A stretch of 10,182 nucleotides of DNA from Parcubacteria group bacterium (GCA_021731325.1 JAKFXP010000097.1:1-10182), one strand, 5' to 3'. Positions 1 to 5,139 are shown, counted from the first letter of the stretch. The notes: generated from the sequence alone by a model not told the origin. Program-made: numbers and translations.

Positions 1-24
1 AAACCCCTGATTGGCGGGGCTTTT
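1..24 (-). terminator. Probable rho-independent terminator at the left edge, possibly bidirectional
   Basis: CCCC (4-7) and GGGG (16-19) form a hairpin flanked by AAA (1-3) and TTTT (21-24). Read on the minus strand it lies 9 nt beyond the 3' end of tRNA-Gly and ends in at least three U before the window edge. Read on the plus strand it ends in TTTT and could also terminate a gene left of the window. The stem is short, so confidence is moderate. Confidence 0.5.
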
Positions 25-33
25 CTGTATTTG

Positions 34-104
34 TGCGGGTAGGGAGAATCGAACTCCCGTCTGCTCCTTGGCAAGGAGCCATCCTACCATTAAACGATAC
101 TCGC
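34..104 (-). tRNA. tRNA-Gly(GCC)
   Basis: The minus strand folds as a 71-nt cloverleaf. The acceptor is GCGAGTA/TACCCGC with discriminator A at position 34. The anticodon stem is GCTCC/GGAGC with loop TTGCCAA, giving anticodon GCC. The T-arm is GGGAG-TTCGATT-CTCCC. CCA is not encoded (the bases after the discriminator read CAA), so the transcript needs a CCA-adding enzyme, and one is encoded 1.2 kb away. Two oddities: the acceptor has an A-C mismatch at the fourth pair, and the D-stem is mostly U-A and G-U pairs. I think it is functional, because the anticodon and T arms are perfect. Confidence 0.95.
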
Positions 105-168
105 AGACCTATATGTTGTACCACATTCACACAGAGCACACAATATAAATACTTGAGGTGTCTTGGGA

Positions 169-894
169 TTACCGGATGAAATCCATACGCCAACCGGATT
201 CCTTTATAACATTCATATAGTTGCGTATTGCCGCAATAACATTACCTGATTGCGTACTCTCAACATCTTCGTGTGTTGGGTCGAGAAAACATACCTTGTT
301 GTGAAACAAAATGATATCGGCGTGTGTACTACAATGCATAGTGGGGATACGATAGAAAGAGTGGCGTGTTGATACCAGTGAACCTCTAGGTAAGATTTCG
401 CAAAGCCCCTCAAGAGCTTGTTTATGTGCAAATAAATCAATCACACATTGGCGTGCTATTGCGCGCGTAACATACCCCACAAGGCGCTCAGGTGTCGTAT
501 ATCTACTCTGGAGTATCCCAACTCGACTCCCATCAGATTCCTCAAATATTTCAAGATTTTTTAGATTATTAAAATCTACACTTTGTTTATTTACAATAAT
601 TTCGTCATTTTTTTGTACGGCAGTAGGACTAATTTTTTTAATTAGAGAGTCTAGTTTATGAGAAACGTCACTGAGTTCAACGTAATACTCGGTATGTCCA
701 ATAACTTTTTTACTCACCAATAACCCTTGTGTGAGCAACCTTCTCACAATTGCATCCACGGTCGTTCTCGGGAGACCTGCGCGCGCTGCTAGCATGGTCA
801 TGTTCATTTGTCCGAATGTGGCAAGCGCAGTGAAGACTCGCACCTCACGTCCATTGAGTCCTAACAAAGTCAGTTGATCTATGACAAAACCCAT
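169..894 (-). CDS. TrmB-like winged-helix transcriptional regulator
   Basis: Predicted cytoplasmic DNA-binding regulator of about 241 residues. Residues 5-75 look like a winged helix: a leading helix (VIDQLTLLGLNGREVRVFTAL), a recognition-helix region (AARAGLPRTTVDAIVRRLL) and a wing (GLLVSKKVIGHTEYYVEL). This is the arrangement of the TrmB family N-terminus. A linker (about 76-115) includes a possible short helix. The C-terminal domain (about 115-241) ends with a strand-rich HADIILFHNKVCFLDP segment resembling the ligand or effector half of TrmB-like proteins in candidate-phylum genomes. The ligand cannot be told. I chose ATG at 892-894 over the in-frame GTG at 910-912 because an extended -10 box (TGGTAGTAT) overlaps the region between them. 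It stands alone between tRNA genes, and the target genes are unknown. Confidence 0.75.
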   Translation of the reverse strand: MGFVIDQLTLLGLNGREVRVFTALATFGQMNMTMLAARAGLPRTTVDAIVRRLLTQGLLVSKKVIGHTEYYVELSDVSHKLDSLIKKISPTAVQKNDEIIVNKQSVDFNNLKNLEIFEESDGSRVGILQSRYTTPERLVGYVTRAIARQCVIDLFAHKQALEGLCEILPRGSLVSTRHSFYRIPTMHCSTHADIILFHNKVCFLDPTHEDVESTQSGNVIAAIRNYMNVIKESGWRMDFIR

Positions 895-902
895 ATATAA
901 AC

Positions 903-931
903 ATACTACCACATATGACGAAAAAAATGTC
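903..931 (-). promoter_or_regulatory. Promoter of the TrmB-like gene, leaderless type
   Basis: On the minus strand TAGTAT (903-908) is preceded by TGG, making an extended -10, and lies 8 nt before the ATG at 894. GACATT (926-931) sits 17 nt upstream as a weak -35. No Shine-Dalgarno sequence precedes the ATG, so the mRNA probably starts at or next to the start codon. An 8-bp palindrome, CGTATACG, lies just upstream at 931-938 and could be an operator. Confidence 0.5.
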
Positions 932-982
932 GTATACGGTAGCCTGTTTGTACACTTATAGACTGTGTGGAAACTCGGTAAA

Positions 983-1014
983 CTTTGCTTTGTGCGCCCG
1001 GCAGGACTCGAACC
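983..1014. repeat. 32-bp direct repeat of the tRNA-Arg 3' end, copy 1
   Basis: Identical to 1132-1163, offset 149 bp. It covers the T-loop, the 3' acceptor strand and 11 bp downstream of the tRNA. This copy forms the 3' end of the tRNA-like RNA. Duplicated tRNA 3' ends can arise as attachment-site pairs or by unequal recombination between tandem tRNAs. The short spacing argues against an intact inserted element. Confidence 0.9.
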
Positions 1015-1125
1015 TTACAGGTTCAGTACCCCTTGTGGCTTTTTTTTGCGTGCTACGCACTTGAAAAAAGCTCACAAGGGACTTCAAGTCCTGACTCGAT
1101 GTCTCCCAGACATCGCTCCAGACGC
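993..1125 (-). ncRNA. Aberrant tRNA-like RNA, tRNA-Ser(UGA)-like with an oversized variable arm
   Basis: The minus strand gives a 133-nt RNA whose ends pair like an acceptor stem. 5' GCGTCTGG pairs with 3' CCGGGCGC in 8 of 8 positions (two G-U), followed by discriminator A. The 3' part carries the T-loop TTCGAGT and shares its last 20-odd bases with tRNA-Arg. The D-like hairpin has stem CGATGTCT/AGACATCG (1097-1104/1108-1115). A possible anticodon loop CTTGAAG has UGA in the anticodon position, but only three clean stem pairs support it. A very long variable-arm hairpin (1030-1080) has stems of 8, 2, 6 and 4 bp. The T-stem is reduced to three pairs, because an alternative hairpin GAACCT-TAC-AGGTTC (1010-1024) competes for it. 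It lies 16 nt after tRNA-Arg and is probably co-transcribed. It could be an unusual tRNA-Ser, a degenerate tRNA, or a tRNA-capped regulatory RNA. The structure is seen; the function is inferred. Confidence 0.45.
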
Positions 1126-1131
1126 CCAAAG

Positions 1132-1163
1132 CTTTGCTTTGTGCGCCCGGCAGGACTCGAACC
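1132..1163. repeat. 32-bp direct repeat of the tRNA-Arg 3' end, copy 2
   Basis: Identical to 983-1014. This copy is the genuine 3' part of tRNA-Arg(UCG) plus its immediate downstream sequence (CAAAGCAAAG on the minus strand). The identity extends past the mature tRNA end. That points to a duplication event rather than only shared tRNA consensus. Confidence 0.9.
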
Positions 1164-1213
1164 CACAATAGCTGATCCGAAGTCAGCTGTGATATCCATT
1201 TCACCACGGGCGC
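1142..1213 (-). tRNA. tRNA-Arg(UCG)
   Basis: The minus strand folds as a standard 72-nt cloverleaf. The acceptor is GCGCCCG/CGGGCGC, perfect, with discriminator A. The D-arm is GTGA-AATGGATA-TCAC. The anticodon stem is GCTGA/TCAGC around loop CTTCGGA, giving anticodon UCG, which reads CGN arginine codons. The T-arm is GTGGG-TTCGAGT-CCTGC with two wobble pairs. CCA is not encoded. It is transcribed divergently from the CCA-adding enzyme gene, with 51 bp between them. Confidence 0.96.
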
Positions 1214-1223
1214 AGTAGTTCAC

Positions 1224-1252
1224 ATTGTATAGTAAAAGTAAAAAAAATGCGA
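1224..1252 (-). promoter_or_regulatory. Promoter of tRNA-Arg (and probably the tRNA-like RNA)
   Basis: On the minus strand TCGCAT (1247-1252) and TACAAT (1224-1229) are separated by exactly 17 nt. The -10 lies 10 nt before the tRNA 5' end, the spacing expected for a tRNA promoter. The -35 box directly abuts the -10 box of cca on the other strand, so the two promoters are back to back and probably compete for polymerase. Confidence 0.55.
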
Positions 1253-1258
1253 TACTAT
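1253..1258 (+). promoter_or_regulatory. -10 box of cca, leaderless type
   Basis: TACTAT ends 6 nt before the ATG at 1265. No Shine-Dalgarno sequence and no good -35 are visible; the upstream sequence is an A-rich run. ATAGTA at 1229-1234 is an inverted copy of this hexamer. Confidence 0.5.
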
Positions 1259-1264
1259 TGAGTA

Positions 1265-2734
1265 ATGCCACATATCTATAGCATCCCCACAGAGGTTACA
1301 CGTGTAACCAAAACATTACGGGGTGCAGGTTTTGAAGCATACCTCGTTGGGGGTTGTGCCCGTGACCTCGTGTTGGGACGCCTTCCAAAAGATTGGGATG
1401 TGACCACCAATGCGCACCCGGAACAAATTCAGGAACTTTTTGAAGAAACATACTACACTAATACATTTGGTACGGTCGGCGTAGTTACTGTCGACGCAGC
1501 AGAGGAGAGTGCGAAGGTTATCGAGGTTACTCCATACAGAACCGAGTCAACTTATACCGATTCACGTCACCCCGATAGTGTTTCGTTTGGTGTTTCCCTG
1601 ACTGATGATCTTTCTCGACGAGACTTTACTATCAACGCAATGGCCTTTGATTCTGATAAAGGACATTTTGTTGATCCTTATAAAGGACACGCTGATCTTG
1701 CTGCTCGAATCATTCGTGCGGTGGGTAATCCTGATCTTCGGTTTAAGGAGGATGCGTTACGCATGTTACGGGCTATTCGCCTTGCTTCTGAGCTCGGTTT
1801 TGGAATTGAACAGCATACTTATGAGGCTTTGGCCTCAAACGCAGTGTTATTAGAAAAAATTTCAAAAGAGCGTATACGGGATGAGTTGATTCGAATTGTT
1901 ATGTCTTCACATCCCATGGAGGCGGTGTTACACATGAAACACACAGGGCTTCTGCGTTATGTGTTACCCGACCTGGAGAGAAGTGTGGGTGTCGAGCAAA
2001 ACCAAGCACACAGTTATCATGTTTTTGAACATTTACTTCGTTCTTTGCAACATGCTGCCGATAAGAATTGGTCTCTTGAAGTTCGTCTTGCCGCCTTACT
2101 GCACGATGTGAGTAAACCTGAGTGTAGACGAAAATCTCCCACGGGTGAGTGGACATTCTATGGACATGAGGTTGTTGGTTCACGTGTAACACGTAAAATA
2201 TTACAGGATTTACGTTTTCCGACCGAAATGGCCGCAAAGATAGAAAAAATGGTACGTTGGCATATGTTTTTTAGTGATCCGGATCAAATTACACTCTCGG
2301 CCGTTCGAAGAATGATAAATAATGTTGGTCCAGAAAATATATGGCATCTCTTGGACGTGCGTAAATGTGACCGCATTGGTAGTGGGAGACCAAAGGAGCA
2401 GCCTTTTAGATTTAGAAAATATGTCAGTATGGTGGAGGAAGCATTACGTGACCCAATCAGTGTAGGTATGTTGGAGATTAAAGGAGAACATATCTTGCGT
2501 GTTACACATGAAACGCCTGGCCCTCGTACTGGATGGATGCTTCACGCATTACTTGAAGAAGTACTAGACGATCCGCAAAAAAATAATTTACCGTATCTCG
2601 AACAGCGCGTTGTTGAACTTTCGAAACTCGATTCAGAAACATTGCAGCAGTTGGGTACGAAGGGTAGGGCACGTAAAAACGAAGAGGAGGCTCAAGAGAT
2701 ACGTGAGCTTCGCAAAAAAAATAACGTATATTAA
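1265..2734 (+). CDS. cca: CCA-adding tRNA nucleotidyltransferase with HD domain
   Basis: Adds or repairs the 3' CCA of tRNAs from CTP and ATP, and would serve the CCA-less tRNA genes next door. The N-terminal class II nucleotidyltransferase head (about 8-150) carries LVGG (27-30), the metal-binding pair D43-W-D45, and RRDFTINAMA (118-127). The neck follows with EDALRMLRAIRLASELGF (162-179) and an ER-x3-E motif (202-207). An HD phosphohydrolase domain (about 245-345) has H256, H280-D281, H301 and H333. The last ~140 residues look helical and end in a charged tail. At 489 residues it is longer than E. coli Cca (412, also HD). A poly(A) polymerase role is possible, since the families share this fold, but the tRNA setting favours CCA addition. 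The ATG is supported by the -10 box 6 nt upstream. The gene carries several copies of GTTACACRTG. Confidence 0.85.
   Translation: MPHIYSIPTEVTRVTKTLRGAGFEAYLVGGCARDLVLGRLPKDWDVTTNAHPEQIQELFEETYYTNTFGTVGVVTVDAAEESAKVIEVTPYRTESTYTDSRHPDSVSFGVSLTDDLSRRDFTINAMAFDSDKGHFVDPYKGHADLAARIIRAVGNPDLRFKEDALRMLRAIRLASELGFGIEQHTYEALASNAVLLEKISKERIRDELIRIVMSSHPMEAVLHMKHTGLLRYVLPDLERSVGVEQNQAHSYHVFEHLLRSLQHAADKNWSLEVRLAALLHDVSKPECRRKSPTGEWTFYGHEVVGSRVTRKILQDLRFPTEMAAKIEKMVRWHMFFSDPDQITLSAVRRMINNVGPENIWHLLDVRKCDRIGSGRPKEQPFRFRKYVSMVEEALRDPISVGMLEIKGEHILRVTHETPGPRTGWMLHALLEEVLDDPQKNNLPYLEQRVVELSKLDSETLQQLGTKGRARKNEEEAQEIRELRKKNNVY
1294..1309. repeat. 16-bp perfect palindrome at the start of cca
   Basis: GGTTACACGTGTAACC, inside codons 10-15 (E-V-T-R-V-T). 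Its 14-bp core, GTTACACGTGTAAC, recurs exactly at 2741-2754 just after the stop codon. It could be an operator for a dimeric regulator, because it lies about 30 bp into a probably leaderless transcript. It could equally be codon coincidence. Confidence 0.6.
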
Positions 2735-2736
2735 CC

Positions 2737-2758
2737 TTTTGTTACACGTGTAACAAAA
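2737..2758. repeat. 22-bp perfect palindrome after cca
   Basis: The core GTTACACGTGTAAC (2741-2754) is flanked by TTTT and AAAA, making a perfect 22-bp palindrome that begins 2 nt after the cca stop. Its right arm overlaps the A-run of the terminator. In RNA it could form a hairpin of up to 9 bp. As DNA it matches the palindrome at the gene's start. Confidence 0.7.
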
Positions 2759-2781
2759 AACCCCGACCGTATCGGGGTTTT
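2755..2781 (+). terminator. Rho-independent terminator of cca
   Basis: CCCCGA (2761-2766) pairs with TCGGGG (2772-2777) over loop CCGTA, flanked by a run of A before and TTTT after. It starts 20 nt after the cca stop. The A and T flanks make it potentially bidirectional, so it could also stop minus-strand transcription coming from 2914. Confidence 0.85.
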
Positions 2782-2790
2782 GGGTAAAAT

Positions 2791-2914
2791 AAAGCCGCCT
2801 ACTTTTCCTATGATCTGCCGCAAAGAGGATTTAAATGTCTTGTAAATACTCTTTGCGACATATCAGAGGGTGAATGTTTGGGTGGAGATCCAAGTGTTCA
2901 CGGTTGGCGGCTTT
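2791..2914. ncRNA. Candidate structured RNA with a three-way junction, strand uncertain
   Basis: A 9-bp closing stem, AAAGCCGCC (2791-2799) with GGCGGCTTT (2906-2914), encloses two hairpins. Hairpin A (2807-2869) is a rod: CCT/AGG, TGAT/ATCA, TG/CA, then GCAAAGAG/CTCTTTGC (8 bp) and ATTTA/TAAAT. Hairpin B (2870-2901) pairs GTGAA/TTCAC and TTGG/CCAA. No open frame explains this. The shape resembles 5S rRNA, but the conserved 5S loop sequences are absent. I do not recognise it as 6S, SRP, RNase P or tmRNA. On the minus strand the closing stem runs into TTTATTTT, terminator-like, which slightly favours that strand. TAAAAT at 2785-2790 is a -10-like hexamer on the plus strand but sits too close to the stem. 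Confidence 0.4.
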
Positions 2915-3120
2915 CGCTGTACTGGGGGCTGTGCTTATTTAATTGTGTTTTGAAGCCTTTTGTTTTCACGTATATAATCGTCGTTCGTTTGGTAGGAGTG
3001 TCTTTTTACAAAAAATTTTTGTTATTGGGTGCGGACATCTACACTTGAACTCCTGTTATATTTGTTACTTGCTCTTAGCTTCGTTCAAAGAACAACTTTC
3101 TCCAAAGAACATATTTCTTT

Positions 3121-3180
3121 GGAAATAGGCAATGCGCCCTATGTGCGATATCTCCCACAAAGAGAGCATTGCCTATTTCC
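3121..3180. repeat. 15-bp perfect inverted repeat with 30-nt loop
   Basis: GGAAATAGGCAATGC (3121-3135) and GCATTGCCTATTTCC (3166-3180) are exact reverse complements around a 30-nt loop. The loop contains TGTG/CACA, which can pair inside it. The left arm overlaps a smaller hairpin (3102-3122). There is no T-tract after either arm and no gene ends within 120 bp, so a simple terminator is unlikely. It could be a small-RNA stem or the remains of a miniature inverted-repeat element. Confidence 0.75.
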
Positions 3181-3235
3181 TTGGAATCACCATCACGCTG
3201 GTCTGAGTATTAGTATAGTTTTTATATAAGACATG

Positions 3236-3267
3236 TAAAGGACATGGGTGTGGATAACTGTCCTTTA
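3236..3267 (-). terminator. Hairpin downstream of exonuclease III, weak terminator candidate
   Basis: TAAAGGACA (3236-3244) pairs with TGTCCTTTA (3259-3267), 9 bp, about 46 nt beyond the xth stop on the minus strand. The U-tract is weak (TTTA then CATG), so termination is uncertain. The loop holds TGTGGATAA (3249-3257), an exact match to the reverse of the consensus DnaA box TTATCCACA. Confidence 0.35.
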
Positions 3268-3312
3268 TACCATGGCCTGCTCTCAGCCTGTTTATACTTT
3301 TCTCAGGAATGT

Positions 3313-4086
3313 TTATTGGATATCCACATCAATGCTGATGGGGCAGTGGTCGCTTCCAAATACCTGCGGATGAATGGCTGCTTTTTGTAGTACATGGAGA
3401 GAGGTGGTCGAAGCAAACAAGTAGTCTATACGCCACCCCACGTTTCGATCACGTGCTCGTGTTTTCATATCCCAGTATGTATATGCATCCGCTTTTGTGG
3501 GATAAAAATGTCGAAAAGTATCAATCCACCCGTGACTGGTTACGGTATCGAGCCAAGCTCGTTCTTCGGGTAAAAAACCTGTATTTTGCTCATTTTCTCT
3601 TGGTCGAGCAAGATCAATTGGTTCGTGTGCGGTGTTTACATCACCCCCCCAAAAAACAAATCCATGTTTTTTGAGACTTTCAATATACTCAAGGAATGCT
3701 TCGTAGAAGTCTAGTTTGTAGGCGAGTCGTTCCGGCCCTTGCCCACCGTTGGGAAAATATATGTTACACACCGTATATCCTTCGAAATATGCAGTTAGTA
3801 CTCGACCTTCTTGATCGTAGACTTCGTTTCCCATCCCTCGCGTCACTTGTTGTGGATGTTTCTTCGAGTATATGCCTGTACCGCTATATCCTGCCCGGGT
3901 TTGTGAGGAGTTAAAAAATGACTCATAAGAAGGTATGTTTCGCACCGTTTCCGGTAACTGCTCTTGCTCTGCTTTTGTTTCCTGCAACAAAAGCAGGTCT
4001 GGTTTAAGGGTGTCAAACAGAGGGTAGAGTTGCTCTCTGCGTGCAACTGCACGTAAACCATTCACGTTCCATGAAACAATCCTCAT
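3313..4086 (-). CDS. xth: Exodeoxyribonuclease III family AP endonuclease
   Basis: Cleaves DNA 5' to abasic sites and trims 3' ends in base-excision repair; Mg-dependent and cytoplasmic. The 257-residue protein is one full-length exonuclease-endonuclease-phosphatase domain. The expected active-site residues are all present: N7 (SWNVNGLRA), E36 (LLLQETK), Y110 (NIYFPNGG), D149 and N151 (GGDVNTAH), D221 (WRIDYLF) and the terminal D246-H247 (GSDHCPIS). GYSGTGIYSK (66-75) and WDMKTRARDRNVGWRIDY (205-222) are further family signatures. The usual length is about 250-270. It starts 14 nt after the Xer stop on the same strand, so an operon is likely. It also has its own -10-like box, so it may be transcribed alone as well. 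Confidence 0.95.
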   Translation of the reverse strand: MRIVSWNVNGLRAVARREQLYPLFDTLKPDLLLLQETKAEQEQLPETVRNIPSYESFFNSSQTRAGYSGTGIYSKKHPQQVTRGMGNEVYDQEGRVLTAYFEGYTVCNIYFPNGGQGPERLAYKLDFYEAFLEYIESLKKHGFVFWGGDVNTAHEPIDLARPRENEQNTGFLPEERAWLDTVTSHGWIDTFRHFYPTKADAYTYWDMKTRARDRNVGWRIDYLFASTTSLHVLQKAAIHPQVFGSDHCPISIDVDIQ

Positions 4087-4094
4087 ATCAAAGT

Positions 4095-4100
4095 ACTATA
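4095..4100 (-). promoter_or_regulatory. Possible internal -10 box before xth
   Basis: TATAGT on the minus strand ends 8 nt before the xth ATG, in the gap after the Xer stop. No convincing -35 is visible and no Shine-Dalgarno is present. It fits the leaderless spacing of the other genes. Confidence 0.35.
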
Positions 4101-5063
4101 TCATGGGTTTTGGTTTCCTTTCTTCCCATGAAACTTCTTATGGATTTCCCGAAGATGTGCGTCAGTGACATGGGTGTATATCTGTGTGGTACCAATGTTC
4201 GCGTGCCCTAACATAATCTGAACAGCACGGAGATCTGCACCATTACTGAGAAGATCGGTGGCAAACATGTGTCGTATCACATGGGGAGTCACTTTTCGAG
4301 TAATTCCCGCCTTTGTGGCATACCCTTTGATAATCCTTTGTACTGAACGGGGAGTGAGTCGATTCTCACTTCCTTCCTTTGTACGAGAACCAAGGGTCAC
4401 AAACAACGCATCCGACATATCTTTGCGTTTTTGCAACCAGACCTGTACTGCTTTATTCGCTTCGGGACTGAGGAAAACAACCCTCACCTTGTCCCCTTTG
4501 CCACGAACTGACAGCTCGCTCACCGAAAGATCAATATCTGCATTGAGCGCACATAACTCAGATACTCGCAGCCCGGTTGAGAAGAGTAGTTGCAATAAGG
4601 CTCTATCTCTCACCTCTTTGGTATCGACACCCTCAGGGGCGTGCAGCAGCCGATCGAGCTCGTGTGTGGTAATAAGGTCTATGGAACGTTCCCCCACCTT
4701 TGCAAGCTCTATGCGTTCTGGTTCCAGAGAACGTATGCCCCGTTTACGTAAAAACTTAAGAAATGCGCGAAGTGCAATAAGGTAATAATTCTGGGTCTTT
4801 TTTTTCAATGCCTCATGATCTGATCCCACACGACCAGGTCGAGCTTTTTGCCGGTTAAGCCAGAGTCTAAATTCTCGTACAACCAAGTCTGTTATGTGAT
4901 TGGGTTCAGAAACCCCTGTTTGTTCCAAAAAACGGGTGAGATAATGATCATAATTTTCAACAGTTTTTACTGCACGTCCTCGTTCAATTTCTACATATTC
5001 CAAAAACTCATACTTGAGTGCGGAGAGTTCATGTTTTGACGTCATAGAAAAAGTGTCGCACAC
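4101..5063 (-). CDS. xerD: Xer-type tyrosine recombinase
   Basis: Site-specific recombinase that resolves chromosome dimers at dif, cutting via a tyrosine-DNA intermediate. Numbering is from the GTG at 5063 (320 residues). The N-terminal SAM-like core-binding domain spans about 13-115 (FLEYVEIERGRAVKTVENYDHYL). The catalytic domain spans about 125-310, with every expected residue present: R166 (TGLRVSEL), K189 (RGKGDKVR), H261 and R264 (HVIRH), H287 (LGHANI) and the nucleophile Y296 (TTQIYTH). Length is typical of XerC/XerD; the choice between them is not certain, and a lone Xer may do both jobs. GTG fits a -10 box 8 nt upstream. The ATG at 5045 (314 residues) is the alternative. It ends in TGA, showing that UGA is a stop here. 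Nothing nearby suggests an integrase of a mobile element. Confidence 0.9.
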   Translation of the reverse strand: MCDTFSMTSKHELSALKYEFLEYVEIERGRAVKTVENYDHYLTRFLEQTGVSEPNHITDLVVREFRLWLNRQKARPGRVGSDHEALKKKTQNYYLIALRAFLKFLRKRGIRSLEPERIELAKVGERSIDLITTHELDRLLHAPEGVDTKEVRDRALLQLLFSTGLRVSELCALNADIDLSVSELSVRGKGDKVRVVFLSPEANKAVQVWLQKRKDMSDALFVTLGSRTKEGSENRLTPRSVQRIIKGYATKAGITRKVTPHVIRHMFATDLLSNGADLRAVQIMLGHANIGTTQIYTHVTDAHLREIHKKFHGKKGNQNP

Positions 5064-5071
5064 ACCACAGT

Positions 5072-5100
5072 AATATACAAATGTATCCCACTCATGTTAG
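5072..5100 (-). promoter_or_regulatory. Promoter of the xer-xth unit
   Basis: CTAACA (5095-5100) and TATATT (5072-5077) on the minus strand are 17 nt apart. The -10 ends 8 nt before the GTG at 5063, and no Shine-Dalgarno is present. It is divergent from the rpsO promoter, whose -35 begins 40 bp away. Confidence 0.55.
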
Positions 5101-5139
5101 GTGCGATGGTGTGTATTTTCAGCACAATAACCGCAGGGG

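Larger units (their letters stand above)
2915..3312. other. Non-coding stretch between cca/RNA and exonuclease III
   Basis: No convincing gene. The open frames here give cysteine- and phenylalanine-rich peptides with no recognisable pattern. It is AT-rich with T-runs. It contains an A/T palindrome, ACAAAAA-A-TTTTTGT (about 3008-3022), a hairpin CCAAAG/CTTTGG (3102-3107/3117-3122), the strong inverted repeat at 3121-3180, and the hairpin with a DnaA-box sequence at 3236-3267. It may encode one or more small RNAs. Confidence 0.6.

Noticed and set aside
1081..1093. Selenocysteine tRNA anticodon (UCA) read on the plus strand
   Set aside because: The T-loop and acceptor stem of this element exist only on the minus strand, where the same position reads UGA. 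No selenocysteine gene is visible in the window.
956..1271. Several overlapping open frames on both strands across the tRNA cluster
   Set aside because: They are translations through tRNA genes (peptides such as CARQDSN are typical of this artefact) and have no start signals or family resemblance.
2791..2914. 5S rRNA, suggested by length and three-way shape
   Set aside because: The conserved loop sequences (such as the CCGAAC and GAAGTGAAA region) are absent from both strands.
2943..3229. Two short plus-strand open frames in the cca-xth gap
   Set aside because: Cysteine- and phenylalanine-rich peptides with no recognisable domain; they run through strong hairpins.
3236..3328. Replication origin
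   Set aside because: Only one perfect and one imperfect DnaA box, no box cluster, and no dnaA, dnaN or other origin-linked gene in the window.
4101..5063. Xer gene as the integrase of a mobile element
   Set aside because: No other mobile-element genes or flanking repeats surround it; its length and pairing with a repair gene fit a chromosomal Xer.
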